This document shows, piece by piece, positions 54,281 to 62,462 of a stretch of 64,000 bases of DNA (positions within the stretch are counted from its first letter, which is position 1; each line of letters starts with the position of its first letter). A program made the translations under genes and the position numbers. Source of the DNA: JAUCQB01 sp964586235. Lineage in GTDB: Bacteria > Planctomycetota > Phycisphaerae > UBA1845 > PWPN01. The notes below the pieces were generated by a model. It had not been told where the DNA came from, searched no databases, and saw only the letters and a program-made list of their open reading frames with translations. The stretch is from positions 1 through 64,000 of the forward strand of contig CAZPIO010000007.1 of the NCBI GenBank assembly GCA_964586235.1, in the 5' to 3' direction.

Positions 54281-54309
54281 TTAACGGTCGCCGCCGACGC
54301 GGTTAGAAT
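54281..54309 (+). promoter_or_regulatory. Promoter candidate predicting a leaderless methyltransferase mRNA
   Basis: TTAACG (54281-54286), a 17-base spacer, then TAGAAT (54304-54309). The start would be at 54315-54317, on or next to ATG 54316; no ribosome-binding site lies between. Confidence 0.65.
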
Positions 54310-54315
54310 GTCCGC

Positions 54316-55122
54316 ATGGGCCGAAGCCGACGATCCGGAAGCCAGCGTTACCACGACCGCGTGGCGGGGCGGTACGACTCCATCTACGACGACGCCTACT
54401 GGCAGTGGCACGATGCACTCACGTGGGAGCATCTCAAGCGGTTCCTGCCGCACGATTTGAATGCCCCGGTGACCGATCTCGGCTGCGGGTCGGGCAAATG
54501 GGGACGGCGGCTGCTCAAGAGCGGCTATCGGGTCACGTTCGTGGATCTGTCGGCGAAGATGGTGGACGAGGCCAGGCGCCAGGTCGCCGAGACGGGCATG
54601 GCCGGCAAGGCGGAGTTTCTGCAGGCCGACGTGAGCGACCTGTCGGCGCTGCCGGAGGGCGATTTCGCCCTGGCGACGGCCATGGGTGAGCCGATCGGCC
54701 TGGCCGAGTCGCCGCAGCAGGCGATGCGGCAGATCGCCCGCATTCTGGCACCCGGCGGCGTGCTCGTCGCAACGCTCGATAACCGCGTGCCGTGCGTGGA
54801 TTACTACCTCGAACGCGGCGATCGCGAAGGGCTCGAGCAGTTCTTGCGCAGCGGCCGTACCCATTGGTTGACCCGCGACCCGTCGGAGCGCTTTCAGATC
54901 CACACCTTCGAGCCCAAGGGAATCGAGCGACTCGTCGCCGATGCCGGGCTTGAACTGCTGGACATGATGGGCAAGACGGTGCTGCCAATGCGGCGCCACC
55001 GGGAATTGCTCGAAGACCCGGCCGAGCGGCGGCGCTGGGCACGAATCGAGCAGCGCCTCGCCCGCGCCCCGGCCAACTTCGCCCGCTGCGCCCACCTGCA
55101 GTTCGCAGCCAGGAAGACCTGA
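54316..55122 (+). CDS. Class I SAM-dependent methyltransferase
   Basis: This encodes 268 residues. Motif I VTDLGCGSGKWGRRLL binds S-adenosylmethionine, VTFVDLSAKMVDEARRQVAE is motif II with the acidic residue for the ribose, and PEGDFALATAMGEPIGLAES is the post-I region. The C-terminal half (ILAPGGVLVATLDN to DMMGKTVLPMRRHRELLEDP) completes the fold and includes a helical cap. The substrate cannot be read from sequence; relatives act on small molecules. The start coincides with the predicted transcription start (see promoter), and no Shine-Dalgarno sequence precedes it. Confidence 0.88.
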   Translation: MGRSRRSGSQRYHDRVAGRYDSIYDDAYWQWHDALTWEHLKRFLPHDLNAPVTDLGCGSGKWGRRLLKSGYRVTFVDLSAKMVDEARRQVAETGMAGKAEFLQADVSDLSALPEGDFALATAMGEPIGLAESPQQAMRQIARILAPGGVLVATLDNRVPCVDYYLERGDREGLEQFLRSGRTHWLTRDPSERFQIHTFEPKGIERLVADAGLELLDMMGKTVLPMRRHRELLEDPAERRRWARIEQRLARAPANFARCAHLQFAARKT

Positions 55123-55206
55123 CGCGGGGACGTGAAAAGAAGACGCGGAGACTCGGAGACACGGAGACGCGGGGAGATAGGGTAAGGGTTCGGGGTTCAG
55201 GGTTCA

Positions 55207-55382
55207 GTAGGAGCGGTCTCCGACCGCGATCTTGACGAGCCGGCGGGTTTATACCGCCGGTGGAGCGGCTGTCAGCCGCGACCTTCACGTGGTCCGCCGG
55301 GGCGGACCGTGTCGCGAGGTGGTATGATGTTCAGTGGTGGCGTGGCCAAGCCCCGATGAAATCGGGGCGCCGCCATGTCTGC
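55207..55382. repeat. Hairpin repeat cluster in the 347-base gap after the methyltransferase gene
   Basis: The 37-base element 55206-55242 recurs identically at 62267-62303 and inverted at 40512-40548. CCGGCGGGTTTATACCGCCGG (55240-55260) and GCGGCTGTCAGCCGC are perfect hairpins. 55289-55308 matches the palindrome inside LRR gene 1. 55336-55382 is the inverted copy of 29531-29577. A TATGAT at 55323 may be a -10 for the next gene. No gene is present from 55123 to 55469. Confidence 0.88.
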
Positions 55383-55469
55383 TGGACCAGGAAACATGCC
55401 GGCTTGGGCATGCCACCCCCGCGAGAATAACGCGCCGTTGGCGCATGCTTTCCGAGAGGAGGACCTGCC

Positions 55470-55781
55470 ATGGCCGTGCTTCTGGAGTTCTCGATGACGC
55501 CGTTGGGTAAGGGGGAATCGGTCAGTCAATATGTCGCCCGGAGCCTGGACATCATCGACGGCAGCGGTCTGCCCTACCAGCTCAACGCCATGGGCACGAT
55601 CCTGGAAGGCGAGTGGAACCAGGTCATCGGCGTGGTCGGCCAGTGCCTTGAGCGCATGAGCCAGGACTGCGATCGGGTTACCTGCACGATCAAGTTCGAC
55701 TGGCGGCGAGGAGCGACCGGCAGATTGCAGAGCAAAATCGACAGCGTGGAGAAGCGGCTCGGGAGAAAACTGAAGACATAG
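55470..55781 (+). CDS. MTH1187-family thiamine-binding protein
   Basis: This encodes 103 residues. ATG 55470 follows GAGAGGAGG. The small ferredoxin-like fold shows as VLLEFSMTPLGKGESVSQYV, the pocket region LPYQLNAMGTILEGEWNQVI, and VTCTIKFDWRRG. Family structures form tetramers that bind thiamine or its precursor; the role in thiamine handling is inferred from the family. No thiamine riboswitch is visible upstream. It lies 19 bases before the first Clp N-domain gene. Confidence 0.85.
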   Translation: MAVLLEFSMTPLGKGESVSQYVARSLDIIDGSGLPYQLNAMGTILEGEWNQVIGVVGQCLERMSQDCDRVTCTIKFDWRRGATGRLQSKIDSVEKRLGRKLKT

Positions 55782-55800
55782 TGAACCGGAGACCGGATCC

Positions 55801-56466
55801 ATGTTCGAGCGATTTACCGATCGTAGCCGCAAGGTCATGGCCCTTGCGAACCAGGAAGCACAACGCTTCAACCACGAGTACATCGGGACGGAACACATCC
55901 TCCTCGGGCTGATCAAGGAGGGCTCGGGCGTCGGGGCCAACGTGCTCAAGAATCTGGGTGTGGATTTCGCCGGGATACGTGCCGAAGTCGGAAAGCTGGT
56001 CAAGCCTGGACCGGACAAGTGCCTCATGGGCAAGCTCCCGCAGACCCTCCAGGCCAAACAGGTGATCGAGTTCGCGATCCAGGAAGCGCGGAGCCTGAAC
56101 CACAATTACGTCGGGACGGAGCACCTGTTGTTGGGCCTCTTGCGCGTGCAGGACGACGTGGCCGCCCAGATCCTGGCCAATCTCGGCCTGACACCGGAGG
56201 CCTGCCGCAGGGAACTCGTGGATCTGCTGGGGAAAGGGGAGAACCCTTCGCCAACAGAGTCAACACTGGCCGTTTCTATAGACGCGACCGACGAGTTCAT
56301 TCATAACGCAATCAGGCAGCTTTCACTCGCGTGGGACCGGGCGTTCGCCAAACACGATGCTATGCTGGCCAACGCACTCCGCGATCAGATCCAGAGCCTT
56401 CATGCGATGCTTGCGAGGAAACAGAAGCCGCCGGACACGCCGGACACGAAGGACGGCTCAGGCTGA
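55801..56466 (+). CDS. Stand-alone Clp N-domain protein 1
   Basis: This encodes 221 residues. ATG 55801 is preceded by ACCGGAGACCGG. Two tandem Clp_N repeats fill residues 1-145: FERFTDRSRKVMALANQEAQ with GTEHILLGLIKEGSGV, then QVIEFAIQEARSLNHNYVGT with EHLLLGLLRVQDDVAAQILA. These match the N-domain of ClpC, which recruits adaptors and substrates, but there is no AAA+ domain and no Walker motif. The C-terminus (AWDRAFAKHDAMLANALRDQ) resembles a UVR helical pair, as found in ClpC. The protein could act as an adaptor or decoy for ClpC. It is followed by a paralog. Confidence 0.85.
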   Translation: MFERFTDRSRKVMALANQEAQRFNHEYIGTEHILLGLIKEGSGVGANVLKNLGVDFAGIRAEVGKLVKPGPDKCLMGKLPQTLQAKQVIEFAIQEARSLNHNYVGTEHLLLGLLRVQDDVAAQILANLGLTPEACRRELVDLLGKGENPSPTESTLAVSIDATDEFIHNAIRQLSLAWDRAFAKHDAMLANALRDQIQSLHAMLARKQKPPDTPDTKDGSG

Positions 56467-56541
56467 GCAGCCATCCCCTACTGCGACAAGGGGCGGCGCA
56501 GGCGCTGAAAACGTCGGGAGAGGCCCCGGGAGACCGAAACC

Positions 56542-57189
56542 ATGTACGAGCGATTCACCGATCGGGCCCGCAGAGTGATGGCGATCGCGAATCAAGAAGC
56601 CCAGCATCTCGGCCACGAATACATCGGGACCGAACATATCCTGCTTGGTCTGATCAAGGAGGGCTCGGGTGTCGCAATGAACGTGCTCAAGAACCTCCGC
56701 GTGGACCTGGTGGGGATGTGTGCGGAGATCGAGAAGCTCGTCAGACGCGGCCCGGATGCGCTCTCCGCCGCCAAGCTGCCGCAGAGGCCCCACGCCAAGA
56801 AGGCAATCGAGTACGCGATCCAGGAGGCGCGGGGTTTGAACCACAACTACGTCGGCTCCGAGCACCTGCTCCTGGGACTCCTGCGCGAGCACGACGGGGT
56901 CGCTGGCCAGGTCCTGACGAGCCTTGGACTCAAACTGGAGGAGGTTCGCAAAGGAGTGCTCAGCCTGCTAGGGTCGGGCGCTGTGAGTTCGACCTTCACA
57001 CCCACAGGCTCGCATGCGATGGTCAAATACGCGTTCGAGCTTCTTACTGGTGTCGCGCAACGAGAAGCGGCGAAAGGAAACGATTCGCTCGCGGCAGAGC
57101 TTAGTGAGGTGACTGGACGTCTCGGCGCGATCCTGGCGAGAGCCTGGGGAGATTCGGACAAGCCACAGGCCACGAGCAATCCGGGATGA
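56542..57189 (+). CDS. Stand-alone Clp N-domain protein 2
   Basis: This encodes 215 residues. It is a tandem paralog of the previous gene: YERFTDRARRVMAIANQEAQ, GTEHILLGLIKEGSGVAMNV, then AIEYAIQEARGLNHNYVGSE and HLLLGLLREHDGVAGQVLTS. Again there is no ATPase domain. The tail (residues about 150-215, YAFELLTGVAQREAAKGNDS) is helical, less UVR-like and ends in a disordered stretch. The two proteins share about the first 145 residues and differ most in the tail, so they may bring different partners to ClpC. The pair sits between a thiamine-binding gene and a BtuF-like gene with no obvious protease gene nearby. Confidence 0.85.
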   Translation: MYERFTDRARRVMAIANQEAQHLGHEYIGTEHILLGLIKEGSGVAMNVLKNLRVDLVGMCAEIEKLVRRGPDALSAAKLPQRPHAKKAIEYAIQEARGLNHNYVGSEHLLLGLLREHDGVAGQVLTSLGLKLEEVRKGVLSLLGSGAVSSTFTPTGSHAMVKYAFELLTGVAQREAAKGNDSLAAELSEVTGRLGAILARAWGDSDKPQATSNPG

Positions 57190-57230
57190 TCGCCCAATCC
57201 TTGCCGTGAGACGGATGGGGCAACCGAGCC

Positions 57231-57264
57231 ACCCCCCTCGGTCCCCCCTTGGTAAGGGGGGAAG
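57231..57264. repeat. ACCCCCCTCGG...AAGGGGGGAAG repeat, copy B
   Basis: This matches 28495-28528 at 32 of 34 bases. CCCCCCTT and AAGGGGGG pair around GGT. It sits 25 bases before the BtuF-like start and so lies in that gene's leader. Confidence 0.85.
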
Positions 57265-57288
57265 CGTGGAGAGGAACCGGGCAGTGAG

Positions 57289-58278
57289 ATGGGCATGAAG
57301 CGTTCGTATTGGTTGATTCTGGCGACGGCGGGGGTGTTTGTCGCGGCTGTGGGCTTGCGCGTTCGGAGCCAATTGGCGGCGAATAGCGGCGGGCCATCCG
57401 CGGCCAGCCGGCCGGCCGGGCACACCGTCAACATCCCCGAGCCGCGCGACTATGTCGCCGAGCCATGGGTGGAGCCCTCCGAGCGGGACAACGGACCGAA
57501 GAGGTTGATCTCTCTGGCGCCGAGCATCACCGAGATCATCTGCGCCCTGGGGATGCGCGACCGGCTCGTCGGTCGGACGCCCTACTGCACGCACCCGCCG
57601 GGCATCGAGCAGGTGCCCGAGGTGGGGGCGCTGGCAACGGTGAATTTCGACAAGGTGAAGGTGCTGACGCCCGACCTAGTGCTGGCCACCATCAACAGCG
57701 GGCAGGTCGCCGAAGGGCTCGACAAGCTCGGCATCCCCCGCGCGGCCGTCCCGCACGACACGCTGGAAGAGGTGTATACAGCTATCGAACAGGTGGGCAG
57801 GCTGTGCGACCGGCCCCGGACGGCCGCGAAGCTGGTGGAATCCATCCAGCGCGATCTGCGATCGCTTCAGCAGACGGCCGGGGCCATCGGCCTGCCTCGC
57901 CGGCGCGTGCTGGTCTCGCTGGGCGAACTGCCCGTCCCGCCGGGGCCGGTGTGGGTGGCCGGGCCGGGATCGTTCCTGGATGGTCTGCTGACCATGGCCG
58001 GTCAGACCAACGTCGCTGCCGGGGCGATGCCCATTTCCCACGGCGAGATGCCCCTCGAGAAGCTGGTCACCACGCAAATCGGCGTGATCCTGACCTTCGG
58101 CCGGGAATTGTCCGGCCAGCAGCAGGAAGACCTGTACCGGAGCTGGTCGCAGCTTGGACCGGTGCAGGCCATCACCCAACGGCACGTCCGGCGGGTTGGC
58201 GGCCTGGAATGGCTCAGCGCCGGCCCACGCGTGGCCATCGCCCTGCATCATATCATCGCCGCCCTGGCGAGCCTGTGA
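57289..58278 (+). CDS. BtuF/FhuD-type substrate-binding protein
   Basis: This encodes 329 residues. ATG 57289 or ATG 57295 starts it; the ribosome-binding site is weak. The N-terminus (WLILATAGVFVAAVGLRV) is a membrane anchor or uncleaved signal, without a lipobox Cys. The body shows the metal-chelate binding fold: RLISLAPSITEIICALGMRD, DRLVGRTPYCTHPP, VKVLTPDLVLATINSGQ and QVGRLCDRPRTAAKLVESIQ, then VWVAGPGSFLDGLLTMAGQT. Such proteins deliver cobalamin or ferric siderophores to an ABC importer, but no permease or ATPase is adjacent. BtuF is the nearest match by these blocks; the ligand is inferred. Confidence 0.8.
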   Translation: MGMKRSYWLILATAGVFVAAVGLRVRSQLAANSGGPSAASRPAGHTVNIPEPRDYVAEPWVEPSERDNGPKRLISLAPSITEIICALGMRDRLVGRTPYCTHPPGIEQVPEVGALATVNFDKVKVLTPDLVLATINSGQVAEGLDKLGIPRAAVPHDTLEEVYTAIEQVGRLCDRPRTAAKLVESIQRDLRSLQQTAGAIGLPRRRVLVSLGELPVPPGPVWVAGPGSFLDGLLTMAGQTNVAAGAMPISHGEMPLEKLVTTQIGVILTFGRELSGQQQEDLYRSWSQLGPVQAITQRHVRRVGGLEWLSAGPRVAIALHHIIAALASL

Positions 58279-58424
58279 CGCAGCAGTGTGGGTAGCTGAC
58301 GGGTGCCACGGGCGGATTGCCCGCTCGTGCAATCCGGTGTTGCGACAGGCGCTGGCAGACGAGTTGCCAGTGCCAGCCACCCGAAATCTCACACGCCTCG
58401 TATCGGTCAACGTCTGCCGGCCGT

Positions 58425-58453
58425 TTGCCGAGTCAGCCGGGCTGGCTTATGAT
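58425..58453 (+). promoter_or_regulatory. Promoter candidate for xylA
   Basis: TTGCCG (58425-58430), a 17-base spacer, then TATGAT (58448-58453). Start near 58460 gives a leader of about 60 bases to GTG 58520. Confidence 0.6.
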
Positions 58454-58519
58454 GCCTGCCTCCTGGTGAGAGCGTAACAACGCAGATGCCGTCGGTTTCA
58501 TATGGGAAAGGAAACGATT

Positions 58520-59569
58520 GTGGCCAGAGCAAAGAAGAAAAGATATCGGTTCTCGTTCGGACCCTGGAACATTCACGAAGGCGCCGATCCGTTCGGGCCT
58601 ACCGTGAGACAGCCCATCAGTTTCGCCAAGAAGCTGAAAGTCTATAAGGCCCTCGGCTTTGACGGCGTACAGTTCCACGATGACGACGCCGTGCCCGACC
58701 TGGACAGCCTGTCCGCGCCGGCGGTGCTCAAGCGGGCCGCCCAGCTCGGCAAAGTGCTCAAGGACCACGGGCTGGTGCCTGAGTTCGTCGCCCCCCGCCT
58801 GTGGGAGAACCCCATGACCATCGACGGCGGTTACACCTCCAACAGCGCCGCCTGCCGCAAGTATGCCATCGAGCGTTCGCTGCTGGCCGTCGACATCGCC
58901 TTCGAACTCGGCACCAACCAGATGGTGCTGTGGCTGGCCCGCGAGGGGACCTACATCCGCGAGTCGAAGAACGCCCGCATCGCACACGAATACCTGATGC
59001 AGGCGATCAACAAGATGCTCGGTCACAACAAGGAAGTCCGCATCCTGATCGAGCCCAAGCCCAACGAGCCGATGGACCATGCCTACGTCCCGACCATCGG
59101 CCACGCGATCTCGCTGGCTTACCTGTCCGACGATCCCTCGCGCGTCGGCGGACTCATCGAGACCGCCCATGCCCTGCTGGCCGGGCTCGACCCGTCGGAC
59201 GAGATGGCCTTTGCCCTCTATCACAAGAAGCTCTGGAGCGTACACCTCAACGATCAGAACGGCCTCAAATTCGACGAGGACAAGAGCTTCGGGGCGGACA
59301 ACCTCCGCCGGGCGTTCAACCAGGTGCGGGTGCTCGACGAAGGCGGCTTCGGCCTGAACGGCGAGATGGTCGGCCTGGACGTCAAAGCCATGCGGACCCA
59401 GAAGCTGGCCAACAGCACCGCTCACCTGGCCAACAGCAAGCGGATCTTCGAACTGCTGCTGGAGAAGGTACGGACCTTCAACCGCAAGAAAGAGGCCGAA
59501 TTCATACGCAATCGAGACTATGAAGGTCTTGAGAGGATGGTCATCGAGCACCTGCTCGGTTCAAGATAG
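58520..59569 (+). CDS. xylA: Xylose isomerase
   Basis: This encodes 349 residues from GTG 58520, which has AAGGAAA 5 bases upstream; ATG 58502 would add six residues but lacks a ribosome-binding site. The TIM-barrel isomerase pattern is YRFSFGPWNIHEGADPFG, KLKVYKALGFDGVQFHDDD (metal-site His and Asp), TNQMVLWLAREG and VRILIEPKPNEPMDHAYVP with the metal-binding Glu, then LWSVHLNDQNGLKFDEDKSF. It interconverts D-xylose and D-xylulose. The length is closer to short class I actinobacterial enzymes than to the 440-residue class II. No xylulokinase is adjacent. A terminator follows. Confidence 0.88.
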   Translation: MARAKKKRYRFSFGPWNIHEGADPFGPTVRQPISFAKKLKVYKALGFDGVQFHDDDAVPDLDSLSAPAVLKRAAQLGKVLKDHGLVPEFVAPRLWENPMTIDGGYTSNSAACRKYAIERSLLAVDIAFELGTNQMVLWLAREGTYIRESKNARIAHEYLMQAINKMLGHNKEVRILIEPKPNEPMDHAYVPTIGHAISLAYLSDDPSRVGGLIETAHALLAGLDPSDEMAFALYHKKLWSVHLNDQNGLKFDEDKSFGADNLRRAFNQVRVLDEGGFGLNGEMVGLDVKAMRTQKLANSTAHLANSKRIFELLLEKVRTFNRKKEAEFIRNRDYEGLERMVIEHLLGSR

Positions 59570-59597
59570 CGATCGTCCACTTGTATGGTATTTCTCA

Positions 59598-59630
59598 GGG
59601 ACCGCCCTCACCCGGCGGTCCCTTTGTCTT
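59598..59630 (+). terminator. Rho-independent terminator of xylA
   Basis: GGGACCGCC (59598-59606) and GGCGGTCCC (59614-59622) pair perfectly around a 7-base loop and are followed by TTTGTCTT. Confidence 0.88.
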
Positions 59631-59702
59631 GCAGGCCCCGCAGGACGGTCAAATCGCATGGACTGCGTCGGCCACCGCGCGGAAGGCTGCATGGTCAAGG
59701 CT

Positions 59703-60671
59703 TCACGGCAGAGGAGGGGCGACTTCGTCCACAGGCTCACGGGGAGGCGGAGTGACGTCACCGGCTAGTTGCCCGAGCAGCGTCCTATTTGCATGACGAA
59801 ATCCCGCCACGGCTTGATCGGATAGCATCTTTGCATCTCGCAGCCAGTCGTCGCCCGACCGCTCGTAGAGCTCAAAGAGGCGAGGCTCATGGCATGGGAG
59901 CAGAGTCGCTCCGGCCTCGGCCATGTCGACCAGTTTTTCGGTTGCGGCGACGAGGCGGGCGTGGCTCACCCGCAATCGGGCGATGATCCCCCGTTCCAGC
60001 AGGTCGTACCTATAGACATCGTCGCTGCAGATCACTGCCGGGCCCGTCGGCGTTTCAACTCGGACGGCCAGACTGCAGACTGAATGCCCGCCCAGGTAGG
60101 TGACGCTCATGCCGGGGACAACCTCGCCCTCATCCTGTAAAACCAGGTGGCCCTGGCGGTCCATCTCGACCAGGAAATCCGAAAACGCGTAGTCGACGTA
60201 GCTGTTCCACCGGCTGTTGACCCGTCTACGAAGATTCTCCTCCCAGCCGGTTTTGGAGATATGGATGCGAGCATTAGGCAACTGCAGCATGCCCCCGCCG
60301 TCTTTGCCGTCATCCATGCCGTGGTGATCGGCGTGAAGATGGGTCAGAACAACGTGATCAATGTCCTCAAGGGCGACCCCCAGACGCCCGAGCCAATCGA
60401 ATAGGTTGCCCCGCGGTTGTCGGACGTCATCGGGAGACGTCGGCATATTTCGGAAGAAGCAGTAGCGCCGAAACATCCAGTTGGTGTATTGGAGGGTGAT
60501 CGGCCCCAGGTCCACCAGGACACGGCGCCCCGGGCCGCCGTCGGCCAGAAACGAGTACAGGGTGAAAGCGATGCGGTTGTCGTCGCTGTAGGCGTCTCCA
60601 AGGACATGGTTCTCACCCAGCGCGCATTCCCCGACATTCAGGGGTACAAGGCGAAGAGGACTGTCCGGCAT
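59703..60671 (-). CDS. Metallo-beta-lactamase-fold hydrolase, paralog of the 39595-40332 gene
   Basis: This encodes 322 residues. I start at ATG 60671, which gives the LVPLNVGEC N-terminus that matches the other MBL gene; the frame upstream overlaps nuoD in antisense and is not protein-like. The zinc ligands are in VLTHLHADHHGMD (His111, His113, Asp115, His116), with a later His in TYLGGHSVCSL and an Asp in ICSDDVYRY. An insertion of about 45 residues (FFRNMPTSPDDVRQPRGNLF) sits before the motif. Lactonase-like hydrolysis is likely, but the substrate is unknown. It diverges from nuoD, with facing promoters in the 258-base gap. Confidence 0.83.
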   Translation of the reverse strand: MPDSPLRLVPLNVGECALGENHVLGDAYSDDNRIAFTLYSFLADGGPGRRVLVDLGPITLQYTNWMFRRYCFFRNMPTSPDDVRQPRGNLFDWLGRLGVALEDIDHVVLTHLHADHHGMDDGKDGGGMLQLPNARIHISKTGWEENLRRRVNSRWNSYVDYAFSDFLVEMDRQGHLVLQDEGEVVPGMSVTYLGGHSVCSLAVRVETPTGPAVICSDDVYRYDLLERGIIARLRVSHARLVAATEKLVDMAEAGATLLPCHEPRLFELYERSGDDWLRDAKMLSDQAVAGFRHANRTLLGQLAGDVTPPPREPVDEVAPPLP

Positions 60672-60741
60672 TATGGAGCCCCGTTCTTCCTCAAAAACAC
60701 CACTGCTGCGAGCAAACGTTGCTCGACGCCGCGACGCCGGC

Positions 60742-60770
60742 ATTCTACTGGACGACCGTCCTCGACACAA
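60742..60770 (-). promoter_or_regulatory. Promoter candidate for the second MBL gene
   Basis: On the minus strand TTGTGT (60770-60765), a 17-base spacer, then TAGAAT (60747-60742). Leader about 65 bases. Confidence 0.6.
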
Positions 60771-60797
60771 CCGGGCTATCCTGGCCGCCGGAACTGC

Positions 60798-60826
60798 TTG
60801 CCGGTACCTTGGCACGGCCCTATCAT
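60798..60826 (+). promoter_or_regulatory. Promoter candidate for nuoDEF
   Basis: TTGCCG (60798-60803), a 17-base spacer, then TATCAT (60821-60826). Leader about 97 bases to GTG 60930. Confidence 0.6.
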
Positions 60827-60929
60827 CGTTGTGAAATCCGGCACGAACGAGGTCCAACCCGTTGAGGACTGCGGGAATGGTCCGCGGCCGGGGTATCTGG
60901 ACGGCGTCTCCATGAGAGGGGCATGTTAA

Positions 60930-62195
60930 GTGTCCGCAAGCCCGCCTCAGCCAAGAACTTTGGTTCGCGAAGGGCCGACAGATGGTCCCGGCAGCGCTGA
61001 GCTGTGGACCCTCAACTTCGGCCCTCAGCATCCGGCAACCCACACCACGCTGCGGCTGGTCCTCGAACTCGACGGTGAGACCATCCTCGCCTGTACGCCT
61101 CATATCGGATACCTGCACAGCGGATTCGAAAAGCTCGGCGAGCACCACGACTACAACCAGTACGTCACCGTGACCGACCGCATGAACTACATCAGCCCGA
61201 TGGCCAACAACATCGCCTGGCACCACGCCTGCGAGAAGCTGTTCGGGATTGAAATCACGCCGCGCTGCAAGGCGATCCGGACGGTCTGCGCCGAACTCGC
61301 GCGGATCCAGGACCACCTGCTGGCCGTCGGGGCTGCGGCGCTCGATCTGGGGGCGTTCACCGCCTTTCTCTACGGCTTCAACGAGCGCGAGTGGATCAAC
61401 GACCTGTTCGAGGAGATCTGCGGAGCGAGGTTCACCACCAGCTACACGCGGGTTGGCGGTCTGATGTATGACATTCCGCCGGAGTGGCCGGCGCACGTGA
61501 AGGAGTTTCTCGACCGGCTGCCCCGCGCAATCAGCGACGTGGAGCGCCTGCTGAACCGCAACCGGTTGTTCATCGAGCGCACCAAGGGCATCGGGTACAT
61601 GAGCGCCGAGGACGCCATCGCATGGGGCTGGACCGGCCCGCTGGCCCGCGCGTCGGGAGTCCGGCGCGACCTGCGCAAGGACGAGCCCTACCTGTGCTAC
61701 GCGGACAACTGGGACGGCAAGGGCTCCTCGGGCGTCGAGTTCAAAGTGCCGATATCGACGCTCGGCGATGTGCTGGCCCGATACCTGGTTCGTCTCGAGG
61801 AGATCAGGCAATCCGTCGCCATCATCCGGCAGTTGGTCGATAACATCCCGCCGGGACCCGCGAACGTCCATCCCAACGAGAAACTGACGCTGCCGGACAA
61901 GCGCGAGGTCTATTTCAGCATCGAGGGTCTGATCCAGCACTTCGAGCTGATCATGACCAACCGGGGTTTCACGCCGCCGGTCGGCGAGGTGTATGGAGCC
62001 AACGAGACCGCCAACGGCGAACTGGGCTTCTACCTGGTCAGCGACGGCGGGCGGTGTGCCTACCGGGCGCGCTGCCGGCCGCCGAGCCTGGTTCATTTTC
62101 AGTGTTTCGAGGATCTGATCGTCGGTCATCAGATCAGCGACGTGGTCGCGGTGCTGGGGAGTCTGAACATCATTGCCGCCGAGCTGGACCGGTAA
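60930..62195 (+). CDS. nuoD: NADH-quinone oxidoreductase subunit D
   Basis: This encodes 421 residues from GTG 60930, with GAGAGGGG about 8 bases upstream. NuoD is the 49-kDa subunit of complex I, lining the quinone pocket on the cytoplasmic arm. LNFGPQHPATHTTLRLVLEL and GYLHSGFEKLGEHHDYNQYV hold the conserved quinone-site His residues; SMANNIAWHHACEKLFG-type and RTVCAELARIQDHLLAVGAA blocks follow, and the C-terminus (DLIVGHQISDVVAVLGSLNI) has the conserved GSLDIV-like end. It is first in the nuoD-nuoE-nuoF order; nuoA, nuoB and nuoC are not upstream, which is unusual for a complex I operon. Confidence 0.94.
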   Translation: MSASPPQPRTLVREGPTDGPGSAELWTLNFGPQHPATHTTLRLVLELDGETILACTPHIGYLHSGFEKLGEHHDYNQYVTVTDRMNYISPMANNIAWHHACEKLFGIEITPRCKAIRTVCAELARIQDHLLAVGAAALDLGAFTAFLYGFNEREWINDLFEEICGARFTTSYTRVGGLMYDIPPEWPAHVKEFLDRLPRAISDVERLLNRNRLFIERTKGIGYMSAEDAIAWGWTGPLARASGVRRDLRKDEPYLCYADNWDGKGSSGVEFKVPISTLGDVLARYLVRLEEIRQSVAIIRQLVDNIPPGPANVHPNEKLTLPDKREVYFSIEGLIQHFELIMTNRGFTPPVGEVYGANETANGELGFYLVSDGGRCAYRARCRPPSLVHFQCFEDLIVGHQISDVVAVLGSLNIIAAELDR

Positions 62196-62238
62196 CGAAA
62201 GGGAGATGCCGAAAGGCGTGTGAAAACGCATGAAGCAA

Positions 62239-62425
62239 AGTAGGAGCGGCTTGTAGCCGCGATCCAAGTAGGAGCGGTCTCCGACCGCGATCTTGACGAG
62301 CCGAGGGGTTTATCCCCTCGGTCTTTTGGCGAGCCGCGGGTCCACGACTCGCCGTGGCGAGGTTTATCCCCGTGGTTCCGGCAGGATAAACCTGCCGGCT
62401 CGTCAAGAGGGTCGGGCTCGGAGAG
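62239..62425. repeat. Hairpin repeat cluster between nuoD and nuoE
   Basis: This includes the 37-base element 62267-62303 (identical to 55206-55242), CCGAGGGGTTTATCCCCTCGG, GCCGCGGGTCC and CCGGCAGGATAAACCTGCCGG. It fills most of the 267-base gap, so the nuo transcript, if continuous, must pass through these hairpins. Confidence 0.88.
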
Positions 62426-62462
62426 CCCTCCTACGACCGTCCGCAGAGCGACAGGGAAGATC

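Noticed and set aside
60672..62267. Extension of the second MBL frame across nuoD.
   Set aside because: It is antisense to a clear nuoD; the MBL family starts at LVPLNVGEC, matching the paralog.
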